Shown: positions 1 to 5,871 of the stretch, in pieces
Layout of the letters: each line of letters opens with the position of its first letter
Numbering within the stretch: position 1 is the stretch's first letter
Assembly: GCA_902767285.1 (NCBI GenBank)
Contig: CACXHC010000029.1
Span: forward strand, 1 to 7,912
Length of the DNA: 7,912 bases
Direction of reading: 5' to 3'
DNA from: an uncultured Ruminococcus sp.
GTDB lineage: Bacteria; Bacillota; Clostridia; Oscillospirales; Acutalibacteraceae
The notes under the pieces: generated by a model
Databases searched by the model: none
What the model was told of the DNA's origin: nothing
Seen by the model: the letters and a program-made list of their open reading frames with translations, nothing else
Position numbers and translations under genes: made by a program

Positions 1-69
1 AATTTCTATGGTTTCCGTCATGTATTTAAAATCATTTTCATAGCGGGGCAGCATTATTTCAAGCACCAT
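1..69 (-). CDS. Possible 5' end of a divergent gene, product unknown (partial)
   Basis: Read on the minus strand, an ATG at 69-67 opens 23 codons that run off the left edge without a stop. The peptide begins MVLEIMLPRYEN and is rich in Glu, Asp and Lys, as real coding sequence tends to be. An in-frame TGA lies two codons upstream (75-73), so this ATG is the earliest possible start; a second ATG at 54-52 is an alternative. The GC content of 1-69 (about 35 percent) is higher than that of the following AT-rich stretch, which fits coding DNA ending here. The Shine-Dalgarno signal is poor: only GAAAG directly against the ATG. No family can be recognised from 23 residues. If real, it is divergent from the flotillin gene and shares its control region. 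The competing reading is that the plus strand is open through this stretch to a TAA at 190-192. Confidence 0.4.
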   Translation of the reverse strand, partial: MVLEIMLPRYENDFKYMTETIEI

Positions 70-71
70 CT

Positions 72-110
72 TTCACAATTTATTTACAATCTATTTACAG
101 AATATTCAAA
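72..110 (+). promoter_or_regulatory. Phased TTYACA boxes, Pho-box-like operator
   Basis: Four hexamers on the plus strand are each separated by exactly five bases, giving an 11-bp period: TTCACA (72-77), TTTACA (83-88), TTTACA (94-99) and TTCAAA (105-110, one mismatch). The array lies just upstream of the -35 box at 119, where an activator of the OmpR/PhoB type would bind one face of the helix. In Bacillus subtilis the PhoP response regulator binds TT(A/T/C)ACA repeats with about five-base spacing, and this array matches that pattern. Assigning it to PhoP in this organism is inference. It also lies directly upstream of the possible minus-strand gene and could affect both genes. Confidence 0.45.
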
Positions 111-118
111 TATATATA

Positions 119-147
119 TTGACAAAACAATCGCCCAGTATTATTAT
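119..147 (+). promoter_or_regulatory. Sigma-A-type promoter for the flotillin gene
   Basis: A perfect -35 box TTGACA (119-124), a 17-base spacer and a -10 box TATTAT (142-147) make a near-consensus housekeeping promoter. Transcription would start around 153-155, at the foot of the first leader hairpin, giving a leader of about 170 bases before the ATG at 326. The phased boxes at 72-110 sit just upstream. Confidence 0.7.
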
Positions 148-152
148 ATATT

Positions 153-173
153 CAGTCAATTTGATGTTGACTG
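153..173 (+). promoter_or_regulatory. 5'-terminal stem-loop of the flotillin leader
   Basis: CAGTCAA (153-159) pairs perfectly with TTGACTG (167-173), seven base pairs around a seven-base loop. It lies at the predicted transcript 5' end, where such hairpins can stabilise RNA. Its right arm can instead pair with the right arm of the downstream terminator (168-175 with 219-226, eight pairs including two G-U), so it may also be part of a switch. Confidence 0.45.
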
Positions 174-204
174 TTCAAACAACTTAATTTAACTTTTTGG
201 TGGG

Positions 205-234
205 GGCTGTCGATTTGTGACGGTCATTTTTTTT
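205..234 (+). terminator. Leader terminator-like hairpin (possible attenuator)
   Basis: GGCTGTC (205-211) pairs with GACGGTC (219-225), seven pairs of which two are G-U, around a seven-base loop. One A and then eight T residues (227-234) follow, which is the layout of an intrinsic terminator on the plus strand. It lies about 50 bases beyond the predicted transcription start and 92 bases before the flotillin ATG, so it would cut the leader short unless bypassed. A short transcript of about 80 bases is predicted. The alternative is that it terminates an upstream plus-strand gene whose last codons would end at 192; that reading is not favoured. Confidence 0.55.
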
Positions 235-274
235 GCGTATCAAATGGTTAAATTAAATGCATTTTATTATCATG

Positions 275-316
275 TTGCCTGATTTATGTTGAATTAGGCA
301 AATACCGAACAGGAGG
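275..316 (+). promoter_or_regulatory. Leader stem-loop followed by strong RBS AGGAGG
   Basis: TTGCCTGATT (275-284) pairs with AATTAGGCAA (292-301), ten pairs including one G-U, around a seven-base loop. There is no T run, so it is not a terminator. Nine bases later comes AGGAGG (311-316), a full Shine-Dalgarno sequence nine bases before the ATG at 326, which fixes the flotillin start. The hairpin does not cover the ribosome binding site; it may insulate the site or act in RNA stability. Confidence 0.55.
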
Positions 317-325
317 TCTACCATT

Positions 326-1894
326 ATGTTATCCACATTACTGCCGATCATCATTCCCGGAGCAATCATTTTTGTTGTAATCATTATTTTTTTGTGTATG
401 ATATATAGAGTTGCCGATATTGACAAAGCTCTTATCATCACAGGCGGAAAAGAGCCGGTAATTAAAGTTTCGGGAGGCTCATTTGTTATACCCATATTCC
501 GCAAAGCACAGTATTTCGATTTGTGTATGCTCACCGTTACAGCCGACAGAGATGAAGTAAAAACAAAAACATCAGTTCCCATTGTTATCGACTGGACAGC
601 TCAAGTAAGACCCGATACCGAAAATATGTCTAACCTCAAAAAAGCAATCATTTCATTCAAAGAGCGTGGACAGGAAGGTATTAAGAACGATGTAAGACTT
701 ACTCTCACAGGTGCGGTTCGTGACATTGTTGCCGCTATGACTCCGGAAGAGGTTTTGCGTGACAAGGTTATTTTTGCCGAAAACGTAAAGAAAATTGTCG
801 CTGATGAAATGGTAAATATGGGCATGGAACTCGTTTCGCTCAACATTCAGGACATCACCGACAAAAATTCCTACTACGATAACATCGCCGCTCTCGATAT
901 GGAGGACAAACGCAGAGAAGCCGAAAACAAAAAAGCTATTGTTGATGAGGCTGTTCGTACTCAAAAAGCAGAGTCGGGAAAAATTGCATCTCAAAACGAA
1001 CTTGATTCTCAACTCGCTGTTGCCGAAAAGCAGAGAGATAATAATCTTAGAATCGCCGGATTTAAAGCCGAAGTTGATAAAGCCGATGCCGATGCCGCTA
1101 TTGCCGGAGAACTTCAGAGAACAATAAGACTTCAGGAAGTTGCCGAACAGCAAGGCCGTGTTAAGGTTGTTGAACAAGAACAAGCCAATCTCGCAGCTAT
1201 CAAAGAAAAAGAAGTTATTAAAACTCGTGCCGAAGCTGAAAAGCAAAAAAATCAGATAGACGCCGAAGCACAAGCAAATGTTCGCAGAATTTCGGCAGAC
1301 GCATCTGTTCAGGTTGCGGAGCGTGAAGCGAACGCTGTAAAAATCACCGCCGAGGCGACAGCCGAAAAAACTCGCCGTGAAGGTACTGCAATTGCAGATG
1401 TTACAAAACAAAAAGGTATTGCAGATGCTGAAGTAATACGTCAAAAAGGTCTTGCCGAAGCCGAAGTCGAAAAGCAAAAGCTGATTGCTAAAGCCGAAGG
1501 TGAAAGAGCCTTAGCTGAAGCTCGTGCATCAAACGAAAAAGTCAATTTTGAAATAGAAAAAATCAAAATCGAAACAGAAGCTCGTGTTACAATCGCTACC
1601 AAGACAGCCGAGATAATGGCAAGTATCGGCAAGAATGCGGAATTTGTAAATATCGGCGGAAGTGGCCCACAAACCGGTACTGGAAATGTTCTCATCGATA
1701 CTCTCTCAAGTGTTCCCGAACTTATGAAAAAACTCGAAGTCGAAAATCAGGCTCTCAACGGAAAATCTTATAACGATGAACTCAGAAATCTCGTTGCAAG
1801 TATTGCCGAACCGGCTAAGGGACTTCTTTCAAACACAACAAATTACAACAACGTTACCGAGAATCCGGCTTTGACCGAAAATTCAGATACATAA
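326..1894 (+). CDS. floT: Flotillin-like SPFH domain membrane scaffold protein
   Basis: The 522-residue product is close in length to Bacillus FloT (about 510). It has an uncharged N-terminal membrane segment (about residues 5-27), an SPFH/band-7 domain (about 30-190), and a very long Ala/Glu/Lys-rich coiled coil (about 190-425) full of AEAE, EKQK and AEGERA motifs. The tail is short and Gly-bearing (about 440-455), followed by a Leu-containing helix and an Asn/Thr-rich end. Flotillins oligomerise on the inner membrane face and organise functional membrane microdomains that gather secretion, signalling and cell-wall enzymes. The ATG at 326 is supported by AGGAGG at 311-316. The NfeD-family partner often encoded beside floT is not present here. 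The gene is monocistronic: it has its own promoter at 119-147 and a strong terminator at 1901-1936. The family assignment is firm; the exact symbol is by similarity. Its link to the pilus genes downstream is adjacency only. Confidence 0.9.
   Translation: MLSTLLPIIIPGAIIFVVIIIFLCMIYRVADIDKALIITGGKEPVIKVSGGSFVIPIFRKAQYFDLCMLTVTADRDEVKTKTSVPIVIDWTAQVRPDTENMSNLKKAIISFKERGQEGIKNDVRLTLTGAVRDIVAAMTPEEVLRDKVIFAENVKKIVADEMVNMGMELVSLNIQDITDKNSYYDNIAALDMEDKRREAENKKAIVDEAVRTQKAESGKIASQNELDSQLAVAEKQRDNNLRIAGFKAEVDKADADAAIAGELQRTIRLQEVAEQQGRVKVVEQEQANLAAIKEKEVIKTRAEAEKQKNQIDAEAQANVRRISADASVQVAEREANAVKITAEATAEKTRREGTAIADVTKQKGIADAEVIRQKGLAEAEVEKQKLIAKAEGERALAEARASNEKVNFEIEKIKIETEARVTIATKTAEIMASIGKNAEFVNIGGSGPQTGTGNVLIDTLSSVPELMKKLEVENQALNGKSYNDELRNLVASIAEPAKGLLSNTTNYNNVTENPALTENSDT
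1370..1501 (+). repeat. Four 11-residue (hendecad) repeats in the flotillin coiled coil
   Basis: Residues 349-392 of the flotillin fall into four consecutive 11-residue units: TRREGTAIADV, TKQKGIADAEV, IRQKGLAEAEV and EKQKLIAKAEG. An 11-residue period gives a nearly straight, weakly right-handed coiled coil, unlike the usual seven-residue period. The repeat is visible in the protein; the DNA units have diverged, so this is not a recent tandem duplication. Confidence 0.6.
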
Positions 1895-1900
1895 AACAAC

Positions 1901-1936
1901 AGCGGACAGATGGATCTCTGTCCGCTTGATTTTTTT
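1901..1936 (+). terminator. Strong intrinsic terminator after the flotillin gene
   Basis: AGCGGACAGA (1901-1910) and TCTGTCCGCT (1917-1926) form a perfect ten-pair stem with a six-base loop. Three bases later there is a run of seven T residues (1930-1936). It begins six bases after the stop codon and separates the flotillin unit from the pilus genes. Confidence 0.93.
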
Positions 1937-2027
1937 GATAATGAACAGTACATCTTACTTAAATATTATAATGGTTACAAATCATAAAGTCAAGAATCAA
2001 AATCTTATTAAAATTTACTAAAAAGTA

Positions 2028-2056
2028 TTGAAAATTACCTTGAAATAATATATAAT
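2028..2056 (+). promoter_or_regulatory. Sigma-A-type promoter for the pilus genes
   Basis: TTGAAA (2028-2033), a 17-base spacer and a perfect TATAAT (2051-2056) make a strong housekeeping promoter. The start would lie near 2063, giving a leader of about 100 bases before the adhesin ATG at 2166. No second promoter with both boxes was found before the two pilin genes, so this one may drive the whole cluster. Confidence 0.72.
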
Positions 2057-2064
2057 AAAGAATG

Positions 2065-2138
2065 TACAATCATTGAATAAACTGATTGTAAAAAATTTGC
2101 TGTTCTTTGCTGTGTCAGAAGCGTTAAGACAGCAGAAA
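2065..2138 (+). promoter_or_regulatory. Structured leader of the adhesin mRNA (two stem-loops)
   Basis: TACAATCA (2065-2072) pairs perfectly with TGATTGTA (2083-2090), eight pairs at the predicted 5' end. Next, TTTGCTGT (2106-2113) pairs with ACAGCAGA (2129-2136), eight pairs including one G-U. An exact second copy of TTTGCTGT at 2096-2103 offers an alternative left arm for the same right arm. Neither stem is followed by a T run, so these are not terminators. The second stem ends about ten bases before the AAAGGA ribosome binding site. A regulatory role is inference. Confidence 0.4.
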
Positions 2139-2146
2139 TATTTAAG

Positions 2147-2169
2147 AAAGGATGGAAAAAACCAAATGA
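2147..2169 (+). promoter_or_regulatory. Weak RBS with a five-codon mini-ORF overlapping the adhesin start
   Basis: AAAGGA (2147-2152) lies 13 bases before the ATG at 2166, longer than the usual seven to nine; a weaker TGGA at 2153-2156 has better spacing. An ATG at 2152 opens a five-codon frame, MEKTK, whose TGA (2167-2169) overlaps the adhesin start as ATGA. The AAAGG abuts that ATG too closely for good initiation, so the mini-ORF may be chance. The arrangement suggests modest translation of the adhesin, as expected for a low-copy tip protein. Confidence 0.35.
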
Positions 2170-5100
2170 ATTTCAAAAACAGAAAATGGAAGAGAACTTT
2201 GTCCGTAGTGCTATCTTTATTGTTAATTGTTTCAACATTGGCGATTGGAAATGTTGCGTCTGTAAAAGCATCTGCCGATTCTGATAAAACGGGAAAAACA
2301 ATCTACATTAGATTGAAAGAATACTCGGGAGACAGCAACCACCCGGAATATGGTGTGTGGACTTGGGGATCATCAGGTGGCAGCAAATACTATCGTTTGA
2401 CGAATGTTCAGAAGAGCAAGGAGTATTTTCAGTTTACCCCTGATGGTGATTTTAGCAATTTTAAAATTCTCAAAATCGGCGATGGTGCCGAAGATCCGGA
2501 TTATACAACTATTGACCGTGTAACTAATTTTGATGATATAGCTGTTGGTTACTCAAAAAATGATATAAAACAATCCGAAGAGTACAGTGCAGGCGGATAT
2601 TCTGACGAAAAATGCGTTTTTGAGCAGAGTAGCAAAGAGTGGAAATCAAAGTACAACTCCGATTATAATTGGATAGATTTTCCGAAAGAGATAACTTTGG
2701 GCAATTATGGCGGTAATGAATATGATGCAGGTGTTGGATATTACGACCCTTCAACCGGTAAATATACCGCTGACGGAGTAGATCTTTATCCGGTAAAAGC
2801 TACGTTTTATGACTATCTTACCGACTACGAGCTTCAAAACGGCTGGCGTGAACATCACGGTGATTTTACAGCATCAAGAACGTATCTCAACAGAATACCG
2901 TATACCGAGTTTAACTCCTATATTTCGAACTTGACCGGCGGAGAAAACGGCAACTGGCAGTATCCTCTCTATTTCGGAAACATTACTTCCGATTGGGGCG
3001 ACAATGCCGGAAGTAGTTCAGAACCTTTTAAAAGTATCCCTTACGGAACTCTCATAGATAAACATATCTATGGTGCCAATGCAACAAATATGGCGAACTA
3101 TCTTGGAAATACAACCAAGGGTCATCTTAGACATGATGACCAAATCTCCAACTATACTGCCGGAAAAAAACTTTTCAACTTCAGTATTTATACAAACGAT
3201 TCTGAAGGTGTAAGGTATACTAACAACGTAAGAACTTACTCCGGTAGTGTTCAGGGACTTGTTAAAGACCGTTTGCAGGGCAATCAGCTCATGATGACAA
3301 CAAAAGAGACTGATTTGGTATCGCCTTATTTTAGTTCAAATATCTATAACAATTCCGTTTCTACAAAATTCCCCATGAGAATTAATAGTACAAATCCCGT
3401 TTCAGGTACAGATGCAACGTATACGACTTATGAGTTCAATTCCAACGGTAAAGACCAAACTAAAGAAGCAGTCTCAGATATTGCGTACTTCACTTATGAT
3501 TCTAACGGCTTGCCAATTGCACTTAATTATACAAACAAATGGCAGAAGCAGGTTATAGACGCATATAAATCGCTTGGTGCAAATACGGACTACAATGATG
3601 GACTTAATGGAGGCAACCACAGAGGTTTCTTCCCATTTGACCAAGGTGATGGTACGGGTACGAAAATAGGCTATGATTATGGTTTTGGTATGCGTCTTGA
3701 CATTGATTTCAACCTTACCGAAGATGGTTGCGTGTATGCTGTTGACTCCACAGGCAGAAGAGTTGCTACCGATATTCCTATGAAATTTGAGTTTGAAGGC
3801 GATGACGATGTTTGGGTATTTATTGACGGAAAACTCGCTCTCGATCTTGGCGGTGACCATGGTAACGCAAAAGGAAGCATCGACTTTAAAGCATCAACAG
3901 GCGGAACAGATAAAGGCCCTCATGCTACTGTTGACTATGGAGCTGTAACACTGACAAGCAGTCCGGTTTACGGTTCGAATGAATTTGAAGCTGTTGCAGA
4001 TAAAACATATTATCTCAATGACAAGAACGTATTCACATTTACAAGCGATGGCGGAAGCGGTTACAGCGATAACAGTGACTACATCGATGCCGAAAAAACG
4101 AAATTCAACGTTAGAAAAAATCACGTTCTCACCGTGTTCTACATGGAGAGAGGTCTTGTTGAGAGTAACTTGAGCCTTAAATTCTCTGTAAGCCCTATGG
4201 GTAACAGACTCACTGTTGACAACGCTGTTGATGTCAGCAACGTCAATGTAAACGTTAGAGGCAGAGTCGAAAAGTATATGCAGCAGGATAAAGACCAAAT
4301 ATTTCTTTATACCGTAGATGATACAACAAATAATAGCTATATTTACAGCAAAGACGGCGAAAAGTATACTTATGACGCAGACAATACTCCGGTAAACCAT
4401 GACGAGCTTATCGAATTTATTGACCAAATAAAAGATGACTCTTATGTTACGGTAGTCGAATATCCTCAACCGTGTGCAAACGGAAATAAATATTCGTTTA
4501 CAACAACGTATGGTTTAGTTGATAATTTTGCATCTATTGTAGGATTACCTTCAACTGTTGTTGCACCCAACACTGCTACCAACAGTGTTGAGAATAACGG
4601 AAGAAGTATCAATTTCACCTATAAAACAGGTGTATCTACTACTGAACGCAACAAGTATAACGATTTTTCGGTATCGGTTCTTAATACCATAGATGTTGGC
4701 AACGTTATCATCAAAAAGACAACAGATGACGGTGTAAGCAAAGATTTTACATTTGATGTAGATGTAAAACTTCCTCATGAAGATACCTTTACCTCTTATG
4801 GCACGCTGACTTGTACTTCAAACGGTGCATCGCAGAAAATCGAAGCACTTCCCATCGGAACAATTGTTAAATTTACCGAGCATGATTACAGCGATTATGC
4901 TCCTGTCAAAAAAATTCAAGAAGTTACAGTTACTGGTACGGATTCCACAAGCACGGTTACATTTGAGAACAAGAATATTGCTCCCCCGCCTACTTTCTCT
5001 GCTGATATAACAGCAAAGAAATATCTTGACGGTACAGCTTCTTCAAAGCAGTTTGATTTCAGTCTTTCACAACTCAAAGCAGACGGCTCTGTTATGGGTG

Positions 5101-5780
5101 GAACAGTAGTAAAAACTACCAAGAATGAAACAAACGGCAACATAAAATTTGAGCTTACCAACCTCGAAAGCGGTGTGTTCAATTATCTTCTTGAGGAAAC
5201 ATCAACTACTGATGATAAAATCGAATGTGATACATCCAAATATTTCGTTGAAGTAGATACAACGGGTACCGATGTTGTTGTAAAATACTACAAGGCGGTT
5301 AAGAACAGTTCGGCTTATACAAAAGGCGATGAAGTAACGGGCGGTGTTATATTCAACAATAGAACAAAGCTTGGATCTATTGTTGTTCTCAAGACTAAAG
5401 AGGACGGAGCAACCGCACTTTCGGGAGCTTCGATTGCACTTGCAGAAGATGACGGTACAGGTAAACCGAAATCAACTACTCCGCTCGAAGTAAAAACAAC
5501 CGGAACTGATGGCAAAGTTACTTTCAGCGACCTTGTTCCCGGAAAATATATCGTATATGAAACGAAATCTGTTAAAGATTATCAGCTTTATGGCGAATAT
5601 ATAACAGTTGATGTTGGTACCGAATCGCCGGCAAATGTTACTATACAGAATAAACCTTCCGAAACAACTCTTCCCGAAACCGGTGGCCCGGGCGTTATAG
5701 TTCTCATAACAATAGGCGTGTGCTTGATTGCGGCAGGTATATATTTGCTTGTTCCTTCAAAGAAAAAAGATTCAAAATAA
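2166..5780 (+). CDS. LPETG-anchored fibro-slime domain adhesin, likely pilus tip protein
   Basis: The 1204-residue precursor is a cell-wall-anchored surface protein. A long signal peptide probably ends after KASA (residue 37). Residues about 40-435 hold a Trp/Tyr-rich N-terminal part whose function is not recognised. Next comes a fibro-slime domain (about 485-680), marked by the GDDDVWVFIDGK stretch and LGGDHG at 545-566. It resembles PA14-type ligand-binding domains, so the Asp residues may hold calcium. After a linker region (680-840) three stalk modules follow with likely Lys-Asn isopeptide residues: 845-937 (K851, E905, N935), a Spy0128-like module 945-1066 (K951/K952, E1010/E1011, N1064/N1065), and CnaB 1070-1162 (K1076, E1132, N1162). 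The end has LPETG (1169-1173), a membrane segment and a Lys-rich tail. Size and layout suit a tip adhesin of a sortase-built pilus; the ligand is unknown. The ATG at 2166 is chosen because the signal peptide starts there; an in-frame TTG at 2073 adds an implausible 31 residues. The next pilin gene is 91 bases downstream. Confidence 0.85.
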   Translation: MNFKNRKWKRTLSVVLSLLLIVSTLAIGNVASVKASADSDKTGKTIYIRLKEYSGDSNHPEYGVWTWGSSGGSKYYRLTNVQKSKEYFQFTPDGDFSNFKILKIGDGAEDPDYTTIDRVTNFDDIAVGYSKNDIKQSEEYSAGGYSDEKCVFEQSSKEWKSKYNSDYNWIDFPKEITLGNYGGNEYDAGVGYYDPSTGKYTADGVDLYPVKATFYDYLTDYELQNGWREHHGDFTASRTYLNRIPYTEFNSYISNLTGGENGNWQYPLYFGNITSDWGDNAGSSSEPFKSIPYGTLIDKHIYGANATNMANYLGNTTKGHLRHDDQISNYTAGKKLFNFSIYTNDSEGVRYTNNVRTYSGSVQGLVKDRLQGNQLMMTTKETDLVSPYFSSNIYNNSVSTKFPMRINSTNPVSGTDATYTTYEFNSNGKDQTKEAVSDIAYFTYDSNGLPIALNYTNKWQKQVIDAYKSLGANTDYNDGLNGGNHRGFFPFDQGDGTGTKIGYDYGFGMRLDIDFNLTEDGCVYAVDSTGRRVATDIPMKFEFEGDDDVWVFIDGKLALDLGGDHGNAKGSIDFKASTGGTDKGPHATVDYGAVTLTSSPVYGSNEFEAVADKTYYLNDKNVFTFTSDGGSGYSDNSDYIDAEKTKFNVRKNHVLTVFYMERGLVESNLSLKFSVSPMGNRLTVDNAVDVSNVNVNVRGRVEKYMQQDKDQIFLYTVDDTTNNSYIYSKDGEKYTYDADNTPVNHDELIEFIDQIKDDSYVTVVEYPQPCANGNKYSFTTTYGLVDNFASIVGLPSTVVAPNTATNSVENNGRSINFTYKTGVSTTERNKYNDFSVSVLNTIDVGNVIIKKTTDDGVSKDFTFDVDVKLPHEDTFTSYGTLTCTSNGASQKIEALPIGTIVKFTEHDYSDYAPVKKIQEVTVTGTDSTSTVTFENKNIAPPPTFSADITAKKYLDGTASSKQFDFSLSQLKADGSVMGGTVVKTTKNETNGNIKFELTNLESGVFNYLLEETSTTDDKIECDTSKYFVEVDTTGTDVVVKYYKAVKNSSAYTKGDEVTGGVIFNNRTKLGSIVVLKTKEDGATALSGASIALAEDDGTGKPKSTTPLEVKTTGTDGKVTFSDLVPGKYIVYETKSVKDYQLYGEYITVDVGTESPANVTIQNKPSETTLPETGGPGVIVLITIGVCLIAAGIYLLVPSKKKDSK

Positions 5781-5871
5781 AATATAGGGTTTGTTGTGGT
5801 TTCAAATCACGTTCTGACAGGCAGATTTTATATTTTAAAGAATAAAAATTTTAAAGAAAGTAGGTAAAAAT
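5781..5871 (+). promoter_or_regulatory. Adhesin-pilin gap with an 11-bp direct repeat and pilin RBS
   Basis: This gap has no T-tailed hairpin, so readthrough from the adhesin gene is likely. ATTTTAAAGAA occurs twice exactly, at 5832-5842 and 5848-5858, 16 bases apart. The second copy runs into the ribosome binding site, AAAGTAGG (5857-5864), seven bases before the ATG at 5872. A six-pair stem with a three-base loop (5796-5810) is the only other structure. TATATT at 5829-5834 resembles a -10 box, but no -35 box is correctly placed, so a separate promoter is not supported. Confidence 0.4.

Noticed and set aside
1..192. Plus-strand open frame from the left edge to a TAA at 190-192, followed 13 bases later by a terminator-like hairpin.
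   Set aside because: The translation is dominated by Tyr, Phe, Ile, Asn and His, as expected for AT-rich noncoding DNA. It would also run through a near-consensus promoter and the phased boxes. It is kept as the alternative to the minus-strand reading and the leader-attenuator reading; a similarity search of both peptides would decide.
253..582. Minus-strand open frame of 109 codons across the flotillin leader and start.
   Set aside because: It is antisense to the well-supported flotillin coding region, has no convincing start signal and has low-complexity composition.
653..1695. Long minus-strand open frames inside the flotillin gene, one of 274 codons.
   Set aside because: They are shadows of the Glu/Ala/Lys-rich coiled coil: its codons read backwards give a Phe/Cys/Asn-rich peptide with no known pattern and no ribosome binding site.
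1942..1972. Possible additional promoter TGAACA with TATAAT at 1967-1972.
   Set aside because: The spacer is 19 bases and the -35 match is weak, while a much better promoter lies at 2028-2056.
2073..2165. Upstream TTG start that would add 31 residues to the adhesin.
   Set aside because: It would place a hydrophilic segment ahead of a normal signal peptide, and the TTG lies in the loop of the first leader stem, about ten bases from the predicted transcription start, with no ribosome binding site.
3167..3173. Run of seven A residues in the adhesin gene as a phase-variation tract.
   Set aside because: The tract is short, the frame is intact across it, and runs of this length are common in AT-rich DNA.
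3474..4469. Minus-strand open frames within the adhesin gene (up to 191 codons).
   Set aside because: They are antisense to the strongly supported fibro-slime domain and carry Ile/Val/Cys-rich sequence without start signals.
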